Assembly: GCA_013152945.1 (NCBI GenBank)
Contig: JAADFL010000185.1
Location: forward strand, 1 to 45,850
DNA from: Deltaproteobacteria bacterium
Lineage (GTDB): Bacteria; Myxococcota_A; JAADFL01
Length of the DNA: 45,850 bases
Reading direction: 5' to 3'
Shown here: positions 25,029 to 32,858 of the stretch, in pieces
Numbering within the stretch: the first letter of the stretch is position 1
How the letters are laid out: every line of letters starts with the position of its first letter
Notes under the pieces: model-generated
The model's input: only the letters and a program-made list of their open reading frames with translations
Told to the model about the DNA's origin: nothing
Database searches by the model: none
Position numbers and translations under genes: made by a program

Positions 25029-26036
25029 ATGGCAGGAGACAAAACCAGGATAGCCCTGCTCGGACTGGTCCTTGGGAGCCCCGGTAATCCGGGCCAGGTT
25101 AAAGATTTTCTCCTGGAACTTTTCAATGATCCTTACATGCTGGATTTACCGTTTCGAAAGTTCCTGGCCCGCATCATCGCCGATAGGAGAGCGCCAAAGG
25201 CTGTTGCCAAGTACGAGATGATCGGAGGCAAATCTCCACTCATGGAGATCAGCCGAAGCCAGGTATCTGCAATCGCCGACCTGCTCAATGACGATGAAAA
25301 AGAGGTTCAACCATTCCTGGCTGCAAGGTACCTCGAACCTTCATTGCCCGGTGCGCTTTCTTCAATAGCATCCGGTGGATTCGATATCGTGGTCGCATTG
25401 CCCCTGTACCCTCACCAGAGCAGGGTTACAACAGGTTCCAGCCTGGCCCGGTTGCACAGCATTGCGCCGGACTTCAAATTATCCGGGAGAATAATCGAGA
25501 TCGGATCATACTGCGACCACCCGGGATATATCTCGAGCCTTGCATCAACGGTAGAACAAGCCTTGAAAAAGCTTGGAACAACACAAAAGGACACGCACCT
25601 GCTCTTTGCAGCCCACAGCATTCCGCTCAAGCTTGCCGGGAAAGGAGATCCTTATCCGGGCCAGGTGAAACGTACCGTTCAGGCAATATTGGAAAAACTG
25701 AAATGGACGGGCACCCATAGCCTTGCTTTTCAAAGCAGGGCCGGCCCTGTCTCCTGGCTCGGGCCCGGTACAAGCGAAGAGGTCAAGAGATTGGCCGCCT
25801 CGGGTACAAGGAACATTTTGGTCGTTCCCACCAGCTTTGTGTCTGATCACCTCGAAACCCTTTTCGACCTGGATATCGAGCTTGCCCGTATCGCCGCCAA
25901 GGAAGGAATCAAGGGTTATGCAAGGGCACCGGCACTTAATGACAGGCCGGAATTCATTTCTGCTCTTGCCCTGATGGTGAATGACGAAATCTCCCGCACA
26001 ACCAATAAGAATACGTCCATGTTCGGGCCTTCTTGA
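25029..26036 (+). CDS. hemH: Ferrochelatase
   Basis: A 335-residue enzyme that inserts Fe2+ into the porphyrin. The catalytic His196 is in FAAHSIPLKL. The block FQSRAGPVSWLGPGTSE and the C-terminal SDHLETLFDLDIE carry the other conserved residues. The N-terminal LGLVLGSPGNP departs slightly from the usual NLGSP form. ATG directly follows the hemN stop. Confidence 0.94.
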   Translation: MAGDKTRIALLGLVLGSPGNPGQVKDFLLELFNDPYMLDLPFRKFLARIIADRRAPKAVAKYEMIGGKSPLMEISRSQVSAIADLLNDDEKEVQPFLAARYLEPSLPGALSSIASGGFDIVVALPLYPHQSRVTTGSSLARLHSIAPDFKLSGRIIEIGSYCDHPGYISSLASTVEQALKKLGTTQKDTHLLFAAHSIPLKLAGKGDPYPGQVKRTVQAILEKLKWTGTHSLAFQSRAGPVSWLGPGTSEEVKRLAASGTRNILVVPTSFVSDHLETLFDLDIELARIAAKEGIKGYARAPALNDRPEFISALALMVNDEISRTTNKNTSMFGPS

Positions 26037-26117
26037 ACAGGGCGTAAAATTAAATTACTTATGCAAAGAGGAGCGCAAGAGAGATAAAAAAAGAAAACAA
26101 GAGAAAGAAGAAATAGC

Positions 26118-27554
26118 ATGAAAAGGATAGCTGTACTGGGAGGCGGCATTTCAGGGCTTGCAACCGCCTTTCGTATCGATCAGGGCCTAAAAAAGGCAGG
26201 CACAAGCTATGACCTTGTCATACTGGAGCAGGCATGCCGGCCCTGCGGCAAGATACAAAGTGAGAAGATTGGTGATTTCATAGTCGAATCCGGGCCGAAC
26301 GGCTTCCTTGACAATGAACCTGCAACAGACAGGCTTGTTAAAGACCTTGGAATAGAAAACCGCCTCATTCCATCCAGGCCGGAAGGACAAAAAAGATACC
26401 TCTTGAGCAAAGGGAAACTTACAGCCTTGCCGGGCTCACCTTTATCTTTTCTGTTATCGCCCCTACTGACTCTCAAGGGAAAGGCCAGGGTCGTAATGGA
26501 GAGGTTCATTTCAAAAGGTATGGGCCTTGACGAGAGCGTCCTTGATTTCGTTACCCGCAGACTCGGCAGGGAAGCTGCGGAAACTCTCATCGACGCAATG
26601 GTTTCCGGTATTTATGCAGGCGACATTTCCAGGCTTTCGATCAAGGCCGCCTTTCCGCGCATATTCGAGCTGGAACAGGAGTACGGCGGCCTTTTCAAGG
26701 CCCTGCCCAAGGTGGCCGGGGAAAGAAAGAAAATGGGCCAAGAGCCCGGACCGACCGGACAACCGAGAGGCAGGCTGACCTCTTTTGACCAGGGAATGGA
26801 CGTGATAACAAAGGCTCTGGCTCAGGTCCTGTCACACAAGATACGGACCAGCACGGTCGTATCTGCGATCAGGCGTGAAAACCACGGGTACTCCATTCTG
26901 GTTCATGGAATGCACAAGCAGGGCCGCGCCAGACATTGTAAGGCCCCATTGACAAAAACAGGGATAATTCATGCGGACGCCGTGGTGCTCGCCCTTCCGG
27001 CTTACAGCGCATCCCGCGTACTGGCGAAGGCATGCAAGCAAGCTTCAGCCGCACTTGCAAATATTCCGTATGCAGGCATCACAGTTATCGCACTTGCATT
27101 CGACAGGTCAAATGTCGGGCACCGGCTGGACGGTTTCGGTTTCCTTGCCCCCAGAAACCAGGGGGTAAGGATACTGGGCGCAAGGTTTGCATCGAGCACA
27201 TTCGAAAACAGGGCTCCAAAAGAAAGTGTTCTGATCGAGGCCATGGCAGGCGGAATCACTGATCCGGGTGCACTGGACCTCGGAGCCCGGGACCTGGTCG
27301 ACATGGCCTTGGATGAACTCTCGGAGCCGCTCGGTATTGACTCCAGGCCCAAGCTGTCCGCCGTCTTCAGACACGTGACGGCAATACCCCAGTATAATCT
27401 CGGTCACATCGATCTTGTCTCGAGCATTGAAGAAGCTGAATCAAAGACGCCCGGCCTCTGGATAACGGGTAATGCCCTTCGCGGTGTTGCAATGAACAAG
27501 TGTATCGCCGAATCCGAAAGGGTGGCCGGGGCACTGATGAATTATCTCGGTTGA
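26118..27554 (+). CDS. hemY: Protoporphyrinogen oxidase (FAD, HemY type)
   Basis: A 478-residue flavoprotein. The N-terminal FAD-binding motif is VLGGGISGLATAF, followed by FIVESGPNGFLD and ending with LWITGNALRGVAMNKCIAE, the C-terminal FAD-contact block of this family. It oxidises protoporphyrinogen IX (or coproporphyrinogen III in some lineages) and normally uses oxygen. A purine-rich 81-base spacer separates it from hemH. Because HemN is present, the classical protoporphyrin route is more likely than the coproporphyrin-dependent one. Confidence 0.93.
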   Translation: MKRIAVLGGGISGLATAFRIDQGLKKAGTSYDLVILEQACRPCGKIQSEKIGDFIVESGPNGFLDNEPATDRLVKDLGIENRLIPSRPEGQKRYLLSKGKLTALPGSPLSFLLSPLLTLKGKARVVMERFISKGMGLDESVLDFVTRRLGREAAETLIDAMVSGIYAGDISRLSIKAAFPRIFELEQEYGGLFKALPKVAGERKKMGQEPGPTGQPRGRLTSFDQGMDVITKALAQVLSHKIRTSTVVSAIRRENHGYSILVHGMHKQGRARHCKAPLTKTGIIHADAVVLALPAYSASRVLAKACKQASAALANIPYAGITVIALAFDRSNVGHRLDGFGFLAPRNQGVRILGARFASSTFENRAPKESVLIEAMAGGITDPGALDLGARDLVDMALDELSEPLGIDSRPKLSAVFRHVTAIPQYNLGHIDLVSSIEEAESKTPGLWITGNALRGVAMNKCIAESERVAGALMNYLG

Positions 27555-27561
27555 AAAAGGC

Positions 27562-29949
27562 TCAATCCCAACCAGGTTCCTCGATCTTTGAAACAGCAGC
27601 CAGGTCGGCTTGATCTGTTGCCATGAAGACCCTGTAAAGAGCGGACATGGCGTGATAAGTATAGTCTATCCTTTGCTTGTTGTGTGTCAGGCAGTACCTG
27701 ACACCTCCCCATGCCAATTCAGGGTTTGGGAAATAATAATCGTTCCTGCCCTTTTCCACTTGTTGCTGGATAATGAACCTGGCTGCGGTCAATGCAGCGG
27801 TCCTGAATTTTTCCTGTACTTCTCTCGGCGCGCCTGCTTCCTTGGCAAGCATGAAACTTGCAGCGGTTCCCTCGGTATAAACGAATGTGTGCATTGCAGG
27901 CACCTCGAAGGCCACCTTGAAATAACCACCGAGGTAGTCCGGATAAGGCGCTTTTCCAGGTGTGAACTGATAGCTGTCTATTATCCAATTGGATACCAGG
28001 TTCGAATTCTCCAAGTACCTGGGGTCAGGATCGTGTCTGTACATTTCTTCCATTGCCATTGCAATCCAAGGCTGGAACTGGACCAGTTCTTTTCTAAGGC
28101 GTTCCTCGTACAAGCCGTCGGGCCGTCTCTTGTCCATCCGTTCCTTGAACCATTTCATGTTGGTCTCCATGGACTTTCTGAATATTTTCTTCCATTTTTC
28201 ATCCTTGTATTTACCGTACAGCCTTGCCACTGCATATAGAATCTCTCCCGGATATATTGAATTGCGCCAATTGTAATAGCTGGTCCCCGGACCGGCATAG
28301 TAATGATAGAAGCCGCCCTCGTCCCTTTCCATGTACTCAACGAAAGCAGCCAGTCCATCGAGCAACTTTTGCTTTTCCGGCGTAAGCTCGACGCCTGATT
28401 TTTCCGCCTGTGTAAGCCCGAGTATGGCTACTGCGGCAGCCCCCATCTTTGCAACCGGCGGACCGCCGTCCGATGGCTTGTACATAAGCAGCGCCACCTT
28501 GGGTCCGGGCAAGGGCTTGCCATGCCACGTCTTTATTTGCTCCAGAGGCCTTCCCTCCCGGTCCAACGGCGGCCCTCCCCACTTCAGGTGTGCCTCCATG
28601 AAGCGCCAGCCCGCCTCGATGGTCTTCAGGTTCGCCGGGTTCGGGGCAACCTGTTGTGCCAATAGAAGGCCGAATATTCCTACGCAATGGCGCACGAAGT
28701 TGAATTCCTTTGGCTTGCTGTACTTGTCCACGGACGGGAAATACCTGTAAACAAACCTGCCTGACGGATCCTTCTGGTTGACCCGTATCCAACGCGCAAG
28801 ACCGGCAATCGCCTTCTTTATCCTTTCCCTGGTCATGTCCTTCATGGAAGGAGGAGAGCCAAGTCCCCTGTACAGGTCCTGCACGGGACCACCCGGCCCG
28901 TTTTCGCGAAAATGTATGATGCGGAATCTTTTCAATTCAAGGTCTTGATCCAGGTAGGCCTTTTCGGGCAGGCCGGCCCATTTCATCAAGGCCTTTAGAA
29001 AATCCGCGGTCGAGTCCTTGTTCCTGGTAACCGAGTACCATGGAGGCAGGGTAAAGTTTCTTGCCTTGTTCCTGACTACAGCGCCGTACAGTCCGGGTTC
29101 GAATGTCCGCCACAGGAGCTCATCGTCCCTCGGCCCCTTGAGTACACCTTTGTCGAAGATGACACCTATTTCCACTGTCAAAGACTTGTCCAGGGCCACA
29201 GCCAGTCTACCGTACTTATTTTGGAATCCCTTTTTCTCATAGCCCTTTCTTGCAGAACGCGCAGCCTTGATTACCGCCCCTGAAAGGGTCTTGGCCCTTG
29301 CATAGTAAAATCCAAGATGCCTTCCTTTCGGTCTCAAGCACAACGTGACTTCCCAATCACCCTTCTTCAAGATCACCTTTCGATCCTTTGAAAAAGATCC
29401 GATTGCCTTTCCCTTCATGGTATTCCTGGCTATCTCGAGGAGACGGGCCTTGACCTCCCTTGTAAGCCCTGATGGGGGATCGAACCGCTCGTACAAGATC
29501 AGGTCCTTTGTTATCAATCTCGCCGAATACCGGGCCAGGCTCCTAAGCAGTGCCAACCTGGTCAATACGTTGTCGTCGGGAATCGGAGCACGGACAGCCG
29601 TATGAGGGTCCACCAATATTTTCTTGATGCCGGCCTTGTCGAGAACCGCAGACAAGGCCTTGGCCCTTCTTTCTCCGAGGGCCTTTTCAACTCCCGGCAA
29701 TTTGCTTGCCTTTACAGGAACCGTTCCTCTAGCCGCGAGCGATTCAGCCTTCGGTCCAATGGCGAGGACCTTGCCGAGGTTGTAGAACGTGGCATATTCA
29801 TGTTCCCGGGCAGGTTCTTTCTTCGGCAACCTTGTTTCCTTGCACGAGGAAAGAAAAAAGGATGCCATCAAGATTGCAAGGCCGGTCCAAGAACCCAAAT
29901 ATCGGCCGACGGGAAAAAAGCATGATTCGTAACCGGCTTTCTTTACCAT
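27562..29949 (-). CDS. Large lipoprotein with AMMECR1-like domain and (alpha/alpha)6-type catalytic-like domain
   Basis: A 795-residue lipoprotein from ATG 29949, which follows GGAG by 5 bases; a GTG at 29982 is less likely. The signal ends ASFFLSSC. Residues ~150-370 match the AMMECR1 domain outline. LLEIARNTMKG, VTLCL, a VEIGVIF strand, FEPGLYGAVV, then FLKALMKWAGLPE and a DLELKRF ending follow the usual order, but the hallmark LRGCIG motif is not conserved. Residues ~390-780 are helical hairpins with aromatic and acidic residues (GFYHYYAGPG, YPGEILYAVARL, AYPDYLGG-like), as in six-hairpin glycosidases, lyases or epimerases. Function is unknown; polysaccharide processing at the outer membrane is a guess. 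It lies 37 bases behind another lipoprotein gene. Confidence 0.7.
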   Translation of the reverse strand: MVKKAGYESCFFPVGRYLGSWTGLAILMASFFLSSCKETRLPKKEPAREHEYATFYNLGKVLAIGPKAESLAARGTVPVKASKLPGVEKALGERRAKALSAVLDKAGIKKILVDPHTAVRAPIPDDNVLTRLALLRSLARYSARLITKDLILYERFDPPSGLTREVKARLLEIARNTMKGKAIGSFSKDRKVILKKGDWEVTLCLRPKGRHLGFYYARAKTLSGAVIKAARSARKGYEKKGFQNKYGRLAVALDKSLTVEIGVIFDKGVLKGPRDDELLWRTFEPGLYGAVVRNKARNFTLPPWYSVTRNKDSTADFLKALMKWAGLPEKAYLDQDLELKRFRIIHFRENGPGGPVQDLYRGLGSPPSMKDMTRERIKKAIAGLARWIRVNQKDPSGRFVYRYFPSVDKYSKPKEFNFVRHCVGIFGLLLAQQVAPNPANLKTIEAGWRFMEAHLKWGGPPLDREGRPLEQIKTWHGKPLPGPKVALLMYKPSDGGPPVAKMGAAAVAILGLTQAEKSGVELTPEKQKLLDGLAAFVEYMERDEGGFYHYYAGPGTSYYNWRNSIYPGEILYAVARLYGKYKDEKWKKIFRKSMETNMKWFKERMDKRRPDGLYEERLRKELVQFQPWIAMAMEEMYRHDPDPRYLENSNLVSNWIIDSYQFTPGKAPYPDYLGGYFKVAFEVPAMHTFVYTEGTAASFMLAKEAGAPREVQEKFRTAALTAARFIIQQQVEKGRNDYYFPNPELAWGGVRYCLTHNKQRIDYTYHAMSALYRVFMATDQADLAAVSKIEEPGWD

Positions 29950-29986
29950 GACTTCTCCAAACCGATTTTTAGAAAGTATCACCTTT

Positions 29987-30496
29987 TTATGGACTTACCA
30001 GACAAGACCAGAGCCCGTTACAATCGGGGGCAGCCAAAACACACTGGGCGCGCTTGGGGTCGAGGTCCCATAACTTGTCGCACCCCGGGCTGCCGGCACC
30101 GGCCAGGCATGCCTCCAAGGTATTGCCGAAAGGAGATCCCGGTATTTGCAGAAAACCGCAATCATCCAGAAGATAGCATGCCTTTTCGCAGATCTTTGGT
30201 TGTTCCTCTGAATCTCCAACTTCTCGATTCTCATGATCACCTTCCATCTCGAATGCTTCAGGCTCGAGCGAGTCCTTGTCTGCATCTGCATGTTCCATGT
30301 CTGCATGTTCCATGTCCGGGACTGAATAATCCTTCTCACCCTGTTCAAGGGCATCGGCCCTTTCCTCCAAAATCGAGTCTTCTTTATCCGCTCCGGGCAA
30401 AGAAGCCAGTTCAATCACCTCCAGCTTGCAACCTGGTTGTACTGCCGATGATACGAAAAAAACCATTACAAATAATCTTTCAACCAGAGGTTTCAT
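29987..30496 (-). CDS. Small acidic, Cys-containing lipoprotein
   Basis: A 169-residue predicted lipoprotein, signal ending VQPGC. Residues ~35-100 are strongly acidic and low in complexity, with the direct repeat MEHADMEHADADKD. The C-terminal ~70 residues hold eight cysteines (CEKACYLLDDCGF, ACLAGAGSPGC, QCVLAAPDCNGLWSC), probably a disulfide-bonded domain. I do not recognise the family. It is divergent from the radical SAM operon and upstream of the AMMECR1-like lipoprotein gene. Confidence 0.7.
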   Translation of the reverse strand: MKPLVERLFVMVFFVSSAVQPGCKLEVIELASLPGADKEDSILEERADALEQGEKDYSVPDMEHADMEHADADKDSLEPEAFEMEGDHENREVGDSEEQPKICEKACYLLDDCGFLQIPGSPFGNTLEACLAGAGSPGCDKLWDLDPKRAQCVLAAPDCNGLWSCLVSP

Positions 30497-30502
30497 ATAT
30501 CG

Positions 30503-30530
30503 ATTATATCAAAAAGAACATATTGTAAAA
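30503..30530 (-). promoter_or_regulatory. Sigma-70-like promoter for the lipoprotein pair, possibly leaderless
   Basis: On the minus strand TATAAT (30508-30503) is preceded by TTTTAC (30530-30525) with a 16-base spacer. The expected start, about 7 bases past the -10, coincides with the A of the lipoprotein ATG at 30496. No Shine-Dalgarno is visible. Confidence 0.4.
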
Positions 30531-30590
30531 GTGTCGGTGCAACCGGTTGCATGCACGGTCGATAAGGCGAATTTCATATTGCCGACGTTG

Positions 30591-30619
30591 TTGACCGGCG
30601 GAGTTTGTATTATTAGGAT
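30591..30619 (+). promoter_or_regulatory. Possible sigma-70 promoter of the radical SAM operon
   Basis: TTGACC (30591-30596), a 17-base spacer, then TAGGAT (30614-30619). A start near 30626 would leave a ~55-base leader before GTG 30682. The match is moderate. Confidence 0.35.
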
Positions 30620-30681
30620 ACGTGATTCCGGACAGGGCTCTTTATCCTGTACGGATATTTTCCTGTTGCAAGGAGATTTCG

Positions 30682-31446
30682 GTGTCCGATTACATCAGTC
30701 TCAACATCGAGGTTACAGACAACTGCAATCTCAATTGCAGCATGTGCGACCAGGCTATTTCAGGAGGGCTGCCCCACGGCAATGAAAAGGGATACATCTC
30801 GAAAGATACATGGAACAAGATACTCGATTCCCTCGAGGGATTCGACAAGGAGATACACATTTCCGCTTTCTGGCTGGGCGAACCCCTGATGCATCCGGAG
30901 TTCGAGTCACTAATCAGGACGGCCTTTGAAAGAAACCATAAAAACCATCTGTTCAGGGATCTGAAGATACACACGAACGGCGTACTGCTGTCAGAAAAGA
31001 GGACCGATGCCATACTGGACTGTGCTTCCATGCAAGGGCTTTCGCCCGACACCTTCACGTTTCTGCACTGCTCCATCGAGGCGGTCAAACCCGAAACCTA
31101 CAAGTTGATAAAAGGCGGGGATTTCCTGGAAATAGTGAAGGCCAACCTCTTGCACTTCCTGGATATGCGGGCCAAGAGAAAACTCTCGTTTCCAAAGCTG
31201 ACCGTAGCCTTTATAGTAACCGAAGAAAACCGGGAAGAAGCAAGGGATTTCCTGGAAACATGGTCCCGTGTCTTCAAAAAGCGGGGCCTCGAATTCCAGG
31301 TGACCGGAGACTGGCCGCCCAAGCTCATGGACACCATATATTTCAGGCGACTAAACTCGTCCGACCAGGAAGCAGCGGACATGCTTCACCAAGAGGTTCT
31401 GTCCAGGCTCAACATTACGTCGGGACGAATCGAGGAGTCTTTCTGA
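30682..31446 (+). CDS. Radical SAM protein 1 (core only, SPASM encoded separately)
   Basis: A 254-residue protein from GTG 30682, which follows AAGGAG by 6 bases. The 4Fe-4S motif is Cys15, Cys19, Cys22 (CNLNCSMC). The SAM-contact motif is FWLGEPLMHPEF, a LGEP variant of the usual GGEP. KIHTNGVLL and HCSIEAVKPETYKLIKG are the later beta-strand motifs. No C-terminal auxiliary-cluster Cys domain is present; that domain is the next gene. It is first in a ten-gene overlapping operon. It presumably generates a 5'-deoxyadenosyl radical; the substrate is unknown. Confidence 0.88.
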   Translation: MSDYISLNIEVTDNCNLNCSMCDQAISGGLPHGNEKGYISKDTWNKILDSLEGFDKEIHISAFWLGEPLMHPEFESLIRTAFERNHKNHLFRDLKIHTNGVLLSEKRTDAILDCASMQGLSPDTFTFLHCSIEAVKPETYKLIKGGDFLEIVKANLLHFLDMRAKRKLSFPKLTVAFIVTEENREEARDFLETWSRVFKKRGLEFQVTGDWPPKLMDTIYFRRLNSSDQEAADMLHQEVLSRLNITSGRIEESF

Positions 31447-31784
31447 TGGCCGGCCGTGAACCCTGCGCCGGGCTCTGGGAAACCCCGGTAGTCAACCACA
31501 ACGGTGATGTCACCACCTGTTGCCTCGATGTCAAGATGAAGAATAAGCTGGGAAACCTGGGACAAGAAAGCCTGGTTTCGTTGTGGAGAGGCCCGAAGAT
31601 CCACTCGTGGAGAATCGCCCAAATTTTGGGCCGCTTCGATATGAGTGGTCCGGCCTGTCCGGACTGCAACTACAAGAGCGCCGGAACGTATCCACAGCGG
31701 AAGATCGTGGAATATCTCGAAAAAACAGGTGAGGCAAAGGTTTTGGCGGATTACCTTTCGAGGCAGGGGGAAAAGACGGATTGA
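31446..31784 (+). CDS. Stand-alone SPASM-domain protein 1
   Basis: A 112-residue protein starting at ATG 31446, sharing one base with the preceding stop (TGATG). It has a GAGGAG ribosome site (31432-31437) inside the end of the radical SAM gene, 8 bases away. Residues 7-28 (PCAGLWETPVV, then CC at 25-26) and Cys71/Cys74 (CPDC) are the SPASM auxiliary-cluster pattern normally found at the C-terminus of radical SAM/SPASM enzymes. It should bind an Fe-S cluster and act as a subunit with radical SAM protein 1. The strong internal ribosome site argues against a sequencing error. Confidence 0.8.
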   Translation: MAGREPCAGLWETPVVNHNGDVTTCCLDVKMKNKLGNLGQESLVSLWRGPKIHSWRIAQILGRFDMSGPACPDCNYKSAGTYPQRKIVEYLEKTGEAKVLADYLSRQGEKTD

Positions 31785-31814
31785 AAAAGCTTCCATGAAA
31801 GAGAAAGATCTGAA

Positions 31815-32858
31815 ATGAAAGGTCCGGATCAAATATGCATTGTCACGAACGTGACATGCAATCTCTCTTGCTTGAATTGTGACGCCTGGAAGTCCGAACC
31901 CAGAAAGCCGATGTCCAAAAGGCAAATCCGCAATCTGCTCGCTCGTTTGAGAAGCTGGCTCGGCCCGATCCGCCCTGACGGGTCCAGGCCGTTCGAGGTA
32001 TACTTTGCCGGAGGCGAGCCCTTCATGCGAAAGGACATGGAGGAAATACTGTCGTGCTGCCGTGACCTGGGCATTTGGTGCCAAGTCACCACCAACGGCA
32101 CGCTCCTTACGGAAAAGAGGGCCGAAAAGGTGATCCGCGCCGAACCCGGGGCCATAGGAATCTCCATCGATGCCGCAAGGCCCGAAATACACGACTACTT
32201 GAGGGGCAAAGAAGGTGCGTTCGAAAATGCATGGGCCGCGGTCCGGAGACTCGGCAGGCTGAAACTTGAAAGAAACGCCTCCACTGCAGTGCAGGTGCAT
32301 GCCTTGCTCTCTGGCTTTCATCCGCAAGAGGTGCTTGATTTGGTGGACATGACCGCCCGGACAAGAGGCGTTTTGAACCTTATAATACAGGCCCTGGTTG
32401 CACCTTGTTTTTCCGAGGTGAAAACAGGGTGGTGGAAGAACAATCCTTTCTGGCCCCGGGACATGGATCTCATGAACCGCGTGATCGACGAGCTGATACA
32501 AAAGAAGAGAAAATACGAATCAGAGGGAAGGCCGGTCCTGGGAAACTCCGAGGCACAGCTCGAACTCATACGCCTGTATTTTACCGACCCCGCCAGGCGG
32601 GTGCCCGGAAGATGCACTGTAGGCGGGCATTCTTTCAATGTCGATGTAAACGGCGATGTCAGGATCTGTCACTTCATGGAACCCGTGGGCAACATATTGA
32701 AGCAGGACCCGGAAAAAATCTGGCTTTCAAAGGCTGCGGCAAAGGTCAGGAAAAAAATAGAGTCATGCGTTTCCAACTGCAACCTCATGAACTGCAACTG
32801 GTTCGAGGACGGCCTCGAAGGGGTTGACGCAGTGCTCGCGGGATTGAAGAGATCATGA
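31815..32858 (+). CDS. Radical SAM/SPASM-type protein 2
   Basis: A 347-residue protein with CNLSCLNC at residues 15-22, AGGEPFMRKDME as SAM motif and TTNGTLL. The C-terminal cysteine region has GRCTVGGHSFNVDVNGDVRIC, then CVSNCNLMNCNW. The latter resembles the same region of protein 4 (CKRSCNLLNCNY), and both have a WWK...WPRD insert, so proteins 2 and 4 are probably products of duplication. The start lies 30 bases after the SPASM gene with a weak ribosome site; the stop overlaps the next start (ATGA). Confidence 0.88.
   Translation: MKGPDQICIVTNVTCNLSCLNCDAWKSEPRKPMSKRQIRNLLARLRSWLGPIRPDGSRPFEVYFAGGEPFMRKDMEEILSCCRDLGIWCQVTTNGTLLTEKRAEKVIRAEPGAIGISIDAARPEIHDYLRGKEGAFENAWAAVRRLGRLKLERNASTAVQVHALLSGFHPQEVLDLVDMTARTRGVLNLIIQALVAPCFSEVKTGWWKNNPFWPRDMDLMNRVIDELIQKKRKYESEGRPVLGNSEAQLELIRLYFTDPARRVPGRCTVGGHSFNVDVNGDVRICHFMEPVGNILKQDPEKIWLSKAAAKVRKKIESCVSNCNLMNCNWFEDGLEGVDAVLAGLKRS

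Noticed and set aside
30528-30681. Possible precursor peptide ORF (GTG near 30531, reading SVQPVACTVDKANF...) in front of the radical SAM operon
   Set aside because: No ribosome binding site, no precursor-like leader/core pattern, and the frame runs on into the first radical SAM gene without stopping.
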